A stretch of 64,000 nucleotides of DNA, from assembly GCA_019056435.1 (NCBI GenBank), contig CP077641.1, positions 2,356,001 to 2,420,000 on the forward strand, written 5' to 3'. Source of the DNA: Stutzerimonas stutzeri (lineage in GTDB: Bacteria > Pseudomonadota > Gammaproteobacteria > Pseudomonadales > Pseudomonadaceae). The translations under genes were made by a program, and so were the position numbers. Below are positions 28,398 to 38,637 of this stretch, in pieces (positions within the stretch are counted from its first letter, which is position 1; each line of letters begins with the position of its first letter). The notes under the pieces are model-generated. The model saw nothing but the letters and a program-made list of their open reading frames with translations, searched no databases and was not told the DNA's origin.

Positions 28398-28610
28398 ATG
28401 GATAGTTTTCAGGCGCATCCCACCCCGATGGGCTGGGAACTGACCGAACTCAAGTCCGGGCAAACGGTGCTGCGCACCCTGACCAAGGACGAGATGCTCA
28501 ACGAGCTCGACCATTTCATGGCCGGCAGGACGGCCACCGTGGAGGTGCTCGATCGAAGCGGGGCCGTGGAGGAGACGCGCCCCTATCCAGGAAGCCACCA
28601 TCAGCTGTGA
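28398..28610 (+). CDS. Small hypothetical protein
   Basis: A 70-residue protein (MDSFQAHPTPMGWELTELKS) with a beta-hairpin then helix pattern: GQTVLRTLTKDEMLNELDHFM and TATVEVLDRSGAVEETRPY. This looks like a compact domain, perhaps DUF2188-like, but that is a guess. It is 54 bases after the small acidic gene. Confidence 0.6.
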   Translation: MDSFQAHPTPMGWELTELKSGQTVLRTLTKDEMLNELDHFMAGRTATVEVLDRSGAVEETRPYPGSHHQL

Positions 28611-28693
28611 CGCGATGCCGTTGCCGGACGACGCACGGACGGACGCGAAACCTGTCATAAGATGACCGCTTCGCTTACTCCCGGAGACTCCGC

Positions 28694-29122
28694 ATGCGCT
28701 TGACACTCGCCCTCCTGTCCCTGCTGGTGCTGGTCGGTTGCTCGTCCTGGCAGGCCGACCCGCAAGACATCAAACCCGTACCGCAAGAGCGCCTGCGCGG
28801 CTTCCAGACTCCCGTCGAAAATGGCGGTGAAGTGGTAGTGACGCGCGATTTCGGCCTGCGCGGCGGTGGCTGCTACGTGGCGGTGATGATCGACCGCAAG
28901 ATCGCGGCGCGCATCCATGTGGGCGAGCAGGTGCATCTCCAGGTCCCGGCGGGCATGCGCATCGTCAGCATCGAATCCGACCCCGAGGACGACACCCTCT
29001 GCGGCATGGGCAACCTGCTGCGGGAGAAGGCCGCCCGGATCGAGCCCGGGCAGACGCTGCACTTTCGCATCAGCGCCGACAACACGATCGGGTTCGACAT
29101 CCAGCCGGTCGAGGCCGACTGA
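28694..29122 (+). CDS. Putative lipoprotein
   Basis: A 142-residue exported lipoprotein. The signal MRLTLALLSLLVLVGCSSW has a clear lipobox (LVGC), with Ser at +2 after Cys suggesting outer-membrane sorting. The mature part is beta-rich (GGEVVVTRDFGLRGGGCYVA; GEQVHLQVPAGMRIVSI) and has two further Cys that could form a disulfide. Related proteins in pseudomonads are uncharacterised. Confidence 0.78.
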   Translation: MRLTLALLSLLVLVGCSSWQADPQDIKPVPQERLRGFQTPVENGGEVVVTRDFGLRGGGCYVAVMIDRKIAARIHVGEQVHLQVPAGMRIVSIESDPEDDTLCGMGNLLREKAARIEPGQTLHFRISADNTIGFDIQPVEAD

Positions 29123-29288
29123 GCCACGGCGGGGTCGAATCACGTCGATACAAAGTGCCCCGAACCTTACCCGGCAGCGACGCTCCGAGATAGGCGAAAC
29201 CGTTGTGCTTGAGCCTTGCGCGGCCCCGCTGGGCGGCTCCGGGCGGCAGCACGATGCATCGTCAATCACTGCCACCAGGAGTCGCTGT

Positions 29289-30299
29289 GTGAACAGAGCC
29301 CTCGTTTCGTCGTTGATCGCCGGTCTTGCCGTTGCCCTGCCGCTGCAGGCAGGCCAGCACCCGGCGTATGGCCCACAGCTCGAAGGTTTCGAGTATCCCT
29401 TCCCGATCCAGCGCTTCGAGTTCTCCTCCCAGCAGCAGGCGCTGTCGATGGGCTACCTGGATGTGCAGCCCGAAGGAGAGGCGAACGGCCGCACACTGGT
29501 GCTGCTGCATGGCAAGAACTTCTGCGCCGCAACCTGGGAACAGAGCATCCGGGTACTGTCCGAAGCCGGTTACCGGGTGATCGCACCGGACCAGGTGGGC
29601 TTCTGCAGTTCGGTCAAGCCTCGCGGGTACCAGTTCAGCTTCGCCCAGCTGGCGCACAACACGCGGGCCTTGTTGCAGTCGCTGGACCTGGAGCGGGTCA
29701 CAGTGATCGGTCACTCCATGGGTGGCATGCTCGCGTCGCGCCTGGCGCTCAACTATCCGCAGCTCGTCGAGCAGCTGGTGCTGGTCAATCCCATCGGCCT
29801 GGAAGACTGGCAGGCCGAGGGCGTGCCCTACGCCGACATCGACCAGCTCTACGAGGGTGAGCTGAAGACCGATTTCGAGAAGATCAAGGGCTACCAGCGC
29901 AAGTTCTACTACAACGGTGACTGGAAACCGGAGTACGACCGCTGGGTCACCATGCTGGCCGGTATGTATGCAGGGGAGGGCAAGGAGATCGTGGCCTGGA
30001 ATCAGGCGCAAACCTCGGAAATGGTCTTTACCCAACCCGTCGTTCACGAGTTCGAGCGGCTGAGCATGCCCACCCTGCTGCTGATCGGTGGCAAGGACCG
30101 CACCGCGCCCGGCGCCAACCGCGCGCCCGAGGCGGTCGCCGAACGCTTGGGTGACTACCCGGCGCTAGGCAGGCAGGCGGCGGCACGGATACCCCAGGCG
30201 ACGCTGGTGCCGTTTCCCGAGCTCGGTCATTCGCCGCAGGTCGAGGCGCCGCCGGTGTTTCACGAGGCGCTGCTCAAAGGGCTCGCCGACCTCCGTTGA
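29289..30299 (+). CDS. Exported alpha/beta hydrolase
   Basis: A 336-residue alpha/beta-fold hydrolase. The GTG start at 29289 gives a signal peptide VNRALVSSLIAGLAVALPLQA. The oxyanion region is LVLLHGKNFCAATWE, the nucleophile elbow GHSMGG (Ser), the acid is in LIGGKDRTAPG and the His in PELGHSPQVEAP. Probably a periplasmic esterase or related hydrolase. The substrate is unknown. It is convergent with the histidine kinase gene. Confidence 0.85.
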   Translation: MNRALVSSLIAGLAVALPLQAGQHPAYGPQLEGFEYPFPIQRFEFSSQQQALSMGYLDVQPEGEANGRTLVLLHGKNFCAATWEQSIRVLSEAGYRVIAPDQVGFCSSVKPRGYQFSFAQLAHNTRALLQSLDLERVTVIGHSMGGMLASRLALNYPQLVEQLVLVNPIGLEDWQAEGVPYADIDQLYEGELKTDFEKIKGYQRKFYYNGDWKPEYDRWVTMLAGMYAGEGKEIVAWNQAQTSEMVFTQPVVHEFERLSMPTLLLIGGKDRTAPGANRAPEAVAERLGDYPALGRQAAARIPQATLVPFPELGHSPQVEAPPVFHEALLKGLADLR

Positions 30300-30310
30300 C
30301 GTGCGGTGGG

Positions 30311-32889
30311 TCATCCGCCGCGAATCAGCTCCTGGATGCGCACGGCCAGCTCGTCCATGACGAAGGGTTTGGTCATCACGTGCATGTTCTCGGCCAGATG
30401 ACCATCGCCAAGGATGCTGGTGTCGGCATAGCCGGTGATGAACAGGACTTTCAGGTCCGGGCGGGCGACCCGGGCGGCGTCCGCCATCTGCCGACCATTC
30501 ATGCCACCCGGCAGGCCGACGTCGCTGACCAGCAGGTCGACTCGCGCGTCGGACTGCAGCACCTTCAACCCGGACGGGCCGTCGGCGGCTTCGAGTGCGG
30601 CGTAACCGAGGTCATGCAGCACTTCGACGACCAGCATGCGAATGGTCGGCTCGTCATCGACCACCAGCACGAGTTTGCCCGCCTTGGCGCGCGGGGCGTC
30701 GCCAAGGGGTTGCGGAGTGTCGGGCTGCTCTGCCGGGCCGAGGTGGCGGGGCAGGAAGAGCACCACCCGTGTGCCTTCGCCCTCGCGGGACAGGATTTCC
30801 ACCTGACCACCGGTCTGACGGGCGAAGCCGTAGATCATCGACAAACCGAGCCCGGTGCCCATGCCGATGGGTTTGGTGGTGAAGAAGGGGTCGAACGCCT
30901 TGGCCACGACGCCTGGCGTCATGCCGCTGCCGTTGTCCGAGACGCTCAGCGACACATAGTCCCCCGCCGGCACATCGCGGGCCAGGGCGGTCGCGCGGTC
31001 CATGTCCAGGTTGCCCGTCTCGACCACCAGTTGCCCGCCATTGGGCATGGCGTCACGCGCATTGATGCACAGGTTGAGCAGGGCGTTTTCCAGCTGATTG
31101 GAGTCGACCATGGTCAGCCAGAGCCCGCTGGCGGGGCGGATATGCAATTCGATGGCCGGCCCGACCGTGCGTGAAACCAGCTCCTCCATGCCCATGATCA
31201 GCCGATTGATGTCGGTCGGACGCGGGTCGAGGGTCTGTCGGCGGGAGAAGGCGAGCAGCCGGTGGGTCAGTGCAGCGGCGCGTCGGGATGAGCTCTGCGC
31301 GGCGTCGATGTAGCGGTCCAGCCCGTCGAAGCGCCCCTGACGCAGGCGCAGCTGCAGCAGCTCGAGGCTGCCGTTGATGCCTGACAACAGGTTGTTGAAG
31401 TCATGCGCCAGGCCACCGGTGAGCTGGCCGACCGCTTCCATCTTCTGGGATTGGCGCAACTGCTGTTCGGAACGCGCCAGCTCCGCGGTGCGCTCGGTGA
31501 CCAGGCTTTCCAGCCGGGCATTGAGGGCCTGCAGGTTCTGTTCGGCACGCCGGCGCTCGATGGCGCCCCGGGTGCGTTCGGCCACTTCACGGGCGAAGGT
31601 CGCCTCGGCCTCGGTCCAGATACGGGGTTCGCTCGCGTTGACGAAGATCATCGCCACCGTCCGGCCCTGCTCGACGATCGGTACGTTGATCAGCGCACGA
31701 ACGCCGAAGCGCTCGAGTGCGGTCTGGCTGTCCCGCGTGCGCGGATCGCTCCGGGTGTCGCTGATGCTCACCGTTTCTCCGCGCATCAACTCATGTACAT
31801 GGGTACCGGAATCGGGCAGGTAGTGCTTGCCCGCGACGCTGACGGTGCCGGGCGTGGTCCAGTCGCCATCCACCATGAGCGTCATCTGGTCGGCATCGAT
31901 CACGCCATAGCCGGCACGGCTGCCCTGCAACGTACGGCCGAGGATTTCGGCGGTGGTGTAGGCCATCTCGGCAATGTCCTGCATGTCGCGCAGGCGGTCG
32001 CTCAGCTCCAGCAGGCCGTTACGCCGGGCCTCGGCGGCATGGCTGTCGGTGATTTCGCGAAACAGCGTGGCGAACTTGTCGTTCTCGAAGCGGTGCGTGC
32101 GACCCTCGTACCAGCGACCGCGGCTGCCGATCCCGCGAATGAAGATCGCCGGCACGCCGGTGTCGACGACCGCCCCGGTTTCCTCGATCCAGTGCGGGTC
32201 GCTCTCGAACAGCTGCCGGTAGGTCCGCAGGCGGGCCAGCGCCGGGTCGATCTCGACGATCTCGCCCCAGGCCGCGTTGACGTGCAGGTAGCGCAGGTCG
32301 ACCACGCGTCCTTGCTCGTCGCGCACCACTTCGCCCAGCACCAGGCCTTCCTCGAGGTTCTCGAACAGGCCACGCCAATGGGCTTCGCTCTGGGCCAGCG
32401 CCAACTCGGCGCGACGTCGATCCGAGATGTCGTTGAACAGAATGGCGACCCGGTGTTCGGCTGGATCGCCGATCCGCAGCGCCTGGACGTCATACCAGCG
32501 TCCGAAGGGCAAGGCGGCATTCTCGAAGCGCTCGCCGATACCGGTCAGGGCGACGCGGCCATAGGTGTCGAACCAGTGCCGTTCGAGATCGGGGGCGATC
32601 TCGCTGACCCATTTGCCTTGCGAGTCGGAGAGGCCGGTCATGCGTTCGTAGGCGGCGTTGCCCTCGACGATGCAATAGTCCACCGCGCGCCCCTCGTCAT
32701 CGAAGCGCATCTGGACGACGCAGAAGCCGGTGTCGATGGCGCCAAGCAGCGTGCGGTATTGCGCATCGCATGCCGGCGAGCCCAGAGTCGTTTCGGTCTG
32801 AGGGGTTCCAGCCGCGCACGCAACTGCGCAATCTCGTCTTCCAGCGAGCGGGTATGGCGCCTGAGCTGTTCTGCTTCGGATAGGGTCAC
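30311..32889 (-). CDS. PAS-PAS-GAF hybrid sensor histidine kinase (one frameshift)
   Basis: About 859 residues after repair. N-terminal coiled coil (GTG start 32889, [20 protein letters not shown]), two PAS domains ([15 protein letters not shown] onward, then [20 protein letters not shown]), a GAF domain ([14 protein letters not shown]), a linking helix, HisKA with phospho-His in [12 protein letters not shown], an HATPase domain ([34 protein letters not shown]) and a C-terminal receiver with Asp in [14 protein letters not shown]. No membrane helix is seen, so it is a cytoplasmic sensor. The frame breaks at 32802-32805 (a missing base in a G4 run), separating the first 27 or so residues. No response regulator is adjacent. 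Confidence 0.88.
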
Positions 32890-33022
32890 TGCTTTGCGGG
32901 CCTTTTCTTTGCGGTAGTCTGCTCGTTATTCGGGGCGCCAGCGACGCGCGCTACCGCGCCCTATATCTAGGGCATTGCCGGCTTGTAACAGTTTCCTGTT
33001 CCAGACGGCAGGAGATGACCGG

Positions 33023-34866
33023 CTAAAGCGGCCACACCCAGAGGATCACCGGGACCGCGACGAGAATGACCAGGATCGACAGGGCAGCCCGAGGCGCCAG
33101 TAGTCACCGAAACGGTACCCGCCTGGTGCCATGACCAGCGTGTTGGATTGATGCCCGATGGGCGTGAGGAAGGCACAGGACGCACCGATGGCGACTGCCA
33201 ACAGCAGCGGATCGGCGGAGGCCTCCATGCCGCGTGACAGGCTGATCGCCACCGGCGCGGCCAGCACCGCGGCGGCGGCATTGTTCACCACGTTCGACAG
33301 CAGCATGACCCCGCCCATGAGAATCGCCACGGTAGCGGCAGGCGGTGCGGATTGCCCCAGCGCGAGCAGGCCGTCGGCGATCAGCCGCGACCCGCCGGTG
33401 CTTTCGAGCGCTTCGCCGATCGGCAGCATGGCGGCGATCAGGACGATGATCGACATGTCGATGCTCTTGTAGATTTCGCCCGGCGGCACCAGCCCGACCA
33501 GCACCATCGCCAACGCGCCGGCCACCAGGGCCACCGCGGCCGGCAGGACGCCGAGGGCGATCAGGAGCAGTGACGCGGCGAACAGGCTGCTCGCCAGCAT
33601 CACCTGTCGCGGTGCCGTGATGCGCAGCCCGCGTGAGGCCAGAGGCAGGCAACCGATATTGTTCAATGTCGCCTGTAACTGGTCCTCGCGCGCCTGTACC
33701 AGCAGGATGTCGCCTGCGGCGAAACGGATCCGGCTGAGTCGCTCGTTCAGGCGCTGGCCCTGCCGCGCCACGGCGAGGATGTTCATGCCATGCCGCTCGC
33801 GCAGCGCCATGCCTGTCGCGGTGGTGCCGACCAGGGAAGACTGTGGCGTGACGATGGCTTCGGCAAGGGCGCGTTCCTTGGAGCCGTCATCCGTGTCGGC
33901 GGGCTTGTCCGCATCGCCATTCTTCTCGGCGTGTTTGCGCTCGCGTGCCAGCTCACGCGCTTCCTCCTTGCCGTCGGCATCGGCGGCCAGCTCCAGTTTG
34001 GTGCTGTCGAGGAAGGCCTTGAGGCTGTCCGAGTCGGTTTCGACCAACAGGATGTCGCCGTCGCGCAGCACCTCGTACATCGATGGCATGCCGCCTTTTC
34101 GGCCGTCGCGCACCAGGGCGGTCACCAGCACGTCGCCCTCGCCGCTGGCGGTCATCAGTTCGTGCAGGGTACGACCGATGAATTTGCTGCCCTCAGGCAG
34201 TTTCAACTCGGTCAGGTAGGCATTGATCTCGAAGAGCTGTCCGTCGTCGGCGGCATTCTCACGGCGCGGCGTCAGGCGCCAAAGCAGGGCGATGAACAGG
34301 ACGCCGCCCAGGGTGATGGCCAGGCCCACCGGTAAGAAGTCGAACATGCCGAACGGGGCATCGGCGACCTGGCGGCGGTAACCGGCAATGATGATGTTTG
34401 GCGGCGTGCCGATCAGCGTCAGGGTGCCGCCGAGCAGCGAGCCGAACGCCAGCGGCATCAGCAGGAACGACGGTGACCGCCCGCTCTGGTGGGCCATCCA
34501 CACGGCGACCGGCATGAACAGTGCCAGCGCGCCGACGTTGTTCATGAAGCCGGAACAGAGCGCAACGATACCGGTCAGCGTCAATACCTGGACCGAGGGG
34601 CGCTCGCCGACGCGCGTCAGGTGCCGAGCCATGGCGTCGACCACGCCGGCGTTGAGCAGGCCGCGGCTGAGCACCAGCACCGCCGCGACGCTGATCACGG
34701 CCGGATGGCCCAGGCCCATGAAGGCCTCCTCGACCGGCACGATACCGGTCAGGGTCGCCACCAGGAGCGCACCGAGCGCGACGATGTCGTAGCGCCAACG
34801 ATTCCAGATGAACAAACCAAGTGTCACAGCCAGCACGGCGAATACGATCAGCTGATCGCTCTGCAT
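33023..34866 (-). CDS. SLC13/DASS-type anion transporter with TrkA-C domains (one frameshift)
   Basis: About 614 residues. Two blocks of membrane helices (residues 1-205 and 420-614) of the citrate/sulfate symporter type flank two cytoplasmic TrkA-C (RCK_C) domains: LPEGSKFIGRTLHELM and SSLVGTTATGMALRERHGMNIL. The transport-site motifs are FMNNVGALALFMPVAV and SNVVNNAAAAVLAAP. Related proteins carry sulfate or dicarboxylates. The start MQSDQLIVFAVLAVTLG is at 34866. A base is missing at 33082-33084; repair changes the tail to LPLSILVILVAVPVILWVWPL, a good last membrane helix. Confidence 0.87.
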
Positions 34867-35171
34867 GGATAAACTCCGATTTTGTCGCAGCCCGGCTTTC
34901 GAATAGAACGGCAGGGGACGTATGGCGGCGGTCACCGCCACGGTGGGTAATGTTCGACAACAACAAGCTGCTGGTTGCTGTTGGGTAATCGATAAAAGCC
35001 ACTCGCTGCCCGGTTGAAAGGCGGTGGAGCTTAACAAGGGCAGGCGCGCCGTCCCAGTTGTCGCGTCGCCTCCATTTCGGCTGCGATGATCCAGGGTATG
35101 GCGCGCTGCTACTGGCCAAACGGCGAGTTCAAAGGCATGGTTGCGAAACGATCGTTGCTGCCTGGTGTGCC
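34867..35171. other. Divergent intergenic region
   Basis: About 305 bases between the SLC13-type gene and a hydrolase gene on the opposite strand. It should hold both promoters. I see only a short GC hairpin (GGCGGT/ACCGCC near 34926) and no convincing operator or gene. Confidence 0.4.
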
Positions 35172-36079
35172 ATGCCTACGTCCGTTTCAATCACCTGTCG
35201 AGATGGTTACGCGCTATCGGCGCAGCTCTGGCAGCCCTTCGGCGAGCCGCGCGGCGCGGTGATCGTCAGCAGCGCAACCGGGGTGTTGGCGCGCTATTAC
35301 GCACCTTACGCACGCTTTCTCGGCGATCACGGCTATCAGGTGCTGACCTACGATTATCGTGGCATTGGCGGTTCGCGACCGGCCTCTCTGCGCGGCGCCG
35401 ATATTCGCTGGCGCGACTGGGGTGATCTGGATTTCGATGCCGTGGTCCGCTGGATGCGCCAGCGCAATCCGGATGGACCGCTGATCGCGGTGGGTCATAG
35501 CATCGGCGGCTTCCTGCCCGGTTTCGCCAGCGCGGCGACCGAAGTGGACCGCTTTCTCAGTGTCGGCGCGCAATACGCTTTTTGGCGCGACTATGCACCC
35601 ACGCATCGGTGGCGCATGTTCGTCCGCTGGCATCTGTTCATGCCGGCCATGACGGCGCTGTGTGGCTACTTCCCGGTCGAAGGCTGGGCTGGCTGGAAGA
35701 TCTGCCGGCCGGTGTCGCGCGCGAATGGGCGTTCCGACGGGCAGCGCTGGAGCAGAGCTATCCGGCACACGAGAAAGACGAGGTGCTTCGACGTTTCGCC
35801 GCCATTCGCGCACCGATCCTGGCGCTGAGCCTCAGCGATGACGAATACGGCACCGCCCCGGCCATCACGCGGGGCCTGCGCTACTACCGCAACAGCCACC
35901 GCGAGCATGTCCGCCTGACACCGGAGGCGTTGGGCGCGGCGCGGGTGGGACACTTCGACCTGTTTCGCGAGCGTTATCGCGAAAGCGTCTGGCAGGCAAC
36001 GCTGGAGTGGATCGGCGGGGGCATCAATCCCTGGACGCCAACCGATGTGCTGGCGCCTGAAATATCCCGAGGCAAGTAG
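35172..36079 (+). CDS. Alpha/beta hydrolase (one frameshift)
   Basis: About 302 residues after repair. It has the serine hydrolase pattern: GAVIVSSATGVLARYY before the core, DYRGIGGSRPASL, nucleophile elbow GHSIGGFLPG, and a C-terminal His in ARVGHFDLFRERYRE. The frame breaks at 35672-35674 (C3, one C missing): YFP is followed in the other frame by GRRLGWLEDLPAGVAREWAF. It resembles the uncharacterised YheT/COG4757-type hydrolases. No signal peptide; cytoplasmic. Confidence 0.82.
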
Positions 36080-36243
36080 TCGCTGTTGCGCTGATCCGAG
36101 TGGGTCCTTTACCGCGCTGCTGTTGCCCGAACGCCGGGTTGAACCCGTGCGATTCACCCCGGGAGGAAACCCGCGGAGCGCGAAGGGTCGCTAACAGAGG
36201 CCCCGGGGATTCATTCCCGCTCACTCTGCAAAGGAGGTTTCGC

Positions 36244-37377
36244 ATGCAACGCCGCCACTTTCTCTCCACTACTGCCGCTGTTGGCGTCGGGCTGGCGCTC
36301 GCGCCTGTGCTGGCGCGTGCCGAGGCGAACCCGCGCCAGCCAGGTTCCGCGTCTCAGTCACCTGACAGTCTGCCGATGAACGAGGGCACGCATGAGCGCT
36401 ATCGGCCGCCTTATCGCTTCGGCCTTGGGGGCGCGATCGGTCTGGGTGACATGCGCCGCGAACTGCCCGAAGCGGAGGCGCTGGCGCTGCTGCAGCAAGC
36501 CTGGGATCTGGGGATCCGTTACTACGACACCTCGCCCTGGTACGGGCTGGGCCTCAGCGAGCGGCGTCATGCCGGGCTGTTGTCAGCGCAAGAGCGCGAT
36601 GCCTATGTACTGTCGACGAAGGTCGGCCGATTGCTCAAGCCTGAGCCCGGTTACTCCCACAAGAACTGGCAGGGCGTTAACAACTTCAACTACGAGTACG
36701 ACTACAGCGCCTCCGGTACCCGCCGTTCCATCGAAGACAGCCTTCAGCGCATGGGGGTACCGAGCCTGGACGTGGTGTTCATACACGACCTTTCGCCGGA
36801 CAACGAGGACATGGGCGAAGGCTGGAAAGAGCACTTCGAGGTAGCGGTCAAAGGCGCAATGCCCGAGCTGGTGAAGATGCGCGAGGAGGGCCTGATCAAG
36901 GCCTGGGGGATGGGCGTGAATACATTGCCGCCTGCGCTCGGCGCCATCGAACGGTCTGACCCGGACATCATTCTTTCCGCGACTCAGTATTCGCTGCTCA
37001 AGCACAAGGATGCACTGAACGATCTGTTCCCGGCCGCGGAAAAACGAGGCGTTTCCCTCGTGCTCGGCGCGCCGTTGAACTCCGGCTACCTGGCGGGCAA
37101 CGAGTACTTCAACTACAGCAAGGACGTGCCCCAGGACATACAGCGCAAGCGGGAGCGTTATCAAGCGCTGGCCCGTGAGCATGGGGTTGATCTGCGTACG
37201 GCCGCGTTGCAGTTCTGCAATGCGCCTTCGGTCGTCTCGGCCATCATCCCCGGCGCGAGCAAGGCGGAGCACATTCGTGAGAACGCTGCATCGATGTCAG
37301 CCAGGATACCGGGTGAGTTCTGGGCGGCTGCCAAGCGCGAAGGGCTGCTCGAGGAAAACGCGCCTATTCCAGGCTGA
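36244..37377 (+). CDS. Tat-exported aldo/keto reductase
   Basis: A 377-residue aldo/keto reductase with a twin-arginine leader (MQRRHFLSTTAAVGVGLALA, RRxFL core, cleavage near ARAEA). The barrel begins at YRFGLGGAIGLGDMRREL. Catalytic Asp and Tyr lie in YYDTSPWYGLGLSE, Lys in LSTKVGRLLKPE and His in VVFIHDLSPD. The NADP-binding end is SVVSAIIPGASKAEHI. Export of a folded cofactor-bound reductase is consistent with Tat. The start has an excellent AAAGGAGG ribosome site. The family includes pyridoxal and sugar 1-dehydrogenases; the substrate is unknown. Confidence 0.88.
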   Translation: MQRRHFLSTTAAVGVGLALAPVLARAEANPRQPGSASQSPDSLPMNEGTHERYRPPYRFGLGGAIGLGDMRRELPEAEALALLQQAWDLGIRYYDTSPWYGLGLSERRHAGLLSAQERDAYVLSTKVGRLLKPEPGYSHKNWQGVNNFNYEYDYSASGTRRSIEDSLQRMGVPSLDVVFIHDLSPDNEDMGEGWKEHFEVAVKGAMPELVKMREEGLIKAWGMGVNTLPPALGAIERSDPDIILSATQYSLLKHKDALNDLFPAAEKRGVSLVLGAPLNSGYLAGNEYFNYSKDVPQDIQRKRERYQALAREHGVDLRTAALQFCNAPSVVSAIIPGASKAEHIRENAASMSARIPGEFWAAAKREGLLEENAPIPG

Positions 37378-37391
37378 CCGAGCCGTCGCGT

Positions 37392-38291
37392 TCAGCCCGG
37401 GATGTTCGGTGTTTTGCCGAGCAGCTCGTCCAGCGCCTGGCGGTATTCCTGGCGCCCGATGCGCATGCTGTTGTTGTGGGTGCCGCCCTCGATCAACAGC
37501 AGGCGTTTGGGCTCCTGCGCGGCGTCGTAGAGCTCCTGGCTGAAGCGTGCCGGCACGTAGGGGTCAGCCGTGCCATGCACGATCAGCACGGGCATGCGGA
37601 CCTGGTCGATCTTTTCGATGGAGTCGAACTTCTGGGACACCAGCCAGCGGATCGGCCAGGGCGTATCGGCAACTTCCGTGGCGATGTCGGCCAGGGTGGT
37701 GAAGGTCGATTCGATGATCAGCGCGCGGGCGCCGGCATTCTCGTCCGTCGCTTGGCCCAGATCGGTGGCCAGATCCACCGCGACGGCGCCGCCGAGCGAA
37801 TGGCCGTAGATGAGCCGCTTGCTGGCATCCGGTTGCAGGCTTTTCAGGTGATCCCAGGCGATCCGCGCGTCTTCATAAACGCTGGCCTCCGACGGCAACT
37901 CGCCGAGACTTTTGCCGAAACCACGGTAGTCAATCGCCAGTACCGAAAAGCCCAGCGAGCGAATCTGCTCCAGGCGGAACAGATGCCCTGTGAGGTTCCA
38001 GCGCGAACCGTGAAGGTAAAGCAATGCCGGCGCGTCCGGCTGGTCCGCTGGCCACCACCAGGCGTGGATGTTCTGTTTGTCACCGAATGCCGGCGTGGTC
38101 AGCTCCAGTTCTTCGACCCCGCTGGGCAGGCCTCTGAACCAGCTGGCGGTCCCTGGCTCGATCCGAAATACCAGCTCGCGCTCGGTCTGCTCGAGCATCG
38201 AGCAGCCAACGGGCAGCACGGCCAGTAATGCAGCGGCGAACAAGGAAAAGAAGGTTCGGGCCTTGGTGCGGAAAAACGGCAAACTCGACAT
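37392..38291 (-). CDS. Alpha/beta hydrolase with lipoprotein-like leader
   Basis: A 299-residue exported hydrolase. The leader MSSLPFFRTKARTFFSLFAA is followed by AVLPVGCSML, a probable lipobox (PVGC). Motifs: LLYLHGSRWNLTGH (oxyanion), DYRGFGKSLGELPSE, GHSLGGAVA (nucleophile), HGTADPYVPARF (Asp) and EGGTHNNSM (His). Similar to YqkD/BAAT-type cell-envelope hydrolases. It is convergent with the Tat reductase gene by 14 bases. Confidence 0.85.
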   Translation of the reverse strand: MSSLPFFRTKARTFFSLFAAALLAVLPVGCSMLEQTERELVFRIEPGTASWFRGLPSGVEELELTTPAFGDKQNIHAWWWPADQPDAPALLYLHGSRWNLTGHLFRLEQIRSLGFSVLAIDYRGFGKSLGELPSEASVYEDARIAWDHLKSLQPDASKRLIYGHSLGGAVAVDLATDLGQATDENAGARALIIESTFTTLADIATEVADTPWPIRWLVSQKFDSIEKIDQVRMPVLIVHGTADPYVPARFSQELYDAAQEPKRLLLIEGGTHNNSMRIGRQEYRQALDELLGKTPNIPG

Positions 38292-38637
38292 GCGGCTGGA
38301 TCACCTCCGATTGAGCCGCTATTGGAGCGTTCAGCCAGTACCGCACGCAAGCGACTCGCGACGACATGTCATTACGGAAGATTGCGGCGTTTCGCTAGCT
38401 GTCTCCCTGACATCGGCGCGAAGTAGCATCGTCGCCCCTACATGTTCAAGGAATGAGAGGCACGCATCGGTTTGCTACCTGCCTCGCTGATCGCGGCTTC
38501 GCTCGGCTAAACGCCGCGTCGTTCTGCTCCGCTGGCGATGACCGCGGAACAGGACGCGAAATGAGTTCCTTACCCCTTGACCCTCACGTCGCGTGAGGCA
38601 CGACCATCACTCCCGCACAGACGAGGAGCACATCGCG
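38292..38637. other. Intergenic region with MerR-type promoter
   Basis: A 346-base divergent region. Its right end holds a well-formed MerR operator/promoter (see 38577-38607). The remainder has no gene that I can support. Confidence 0.5.
38577..38607 (+). promoter_or_regulatory. MerR-family operator/promoter
   Basis: A -35 like TTGACC (38577-38582) is followed by a perfect dyad CCTCACG-TCG-CGTGAGG (38582-38598). A weak -10 (GACCAT, 38602-38607) follows with a 19-base spacer, the long spacing that MerR proteins twist to activate. It lies 30 bases before the MerR gene start, so it predicts autoregulation. Confidence 0.85.
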
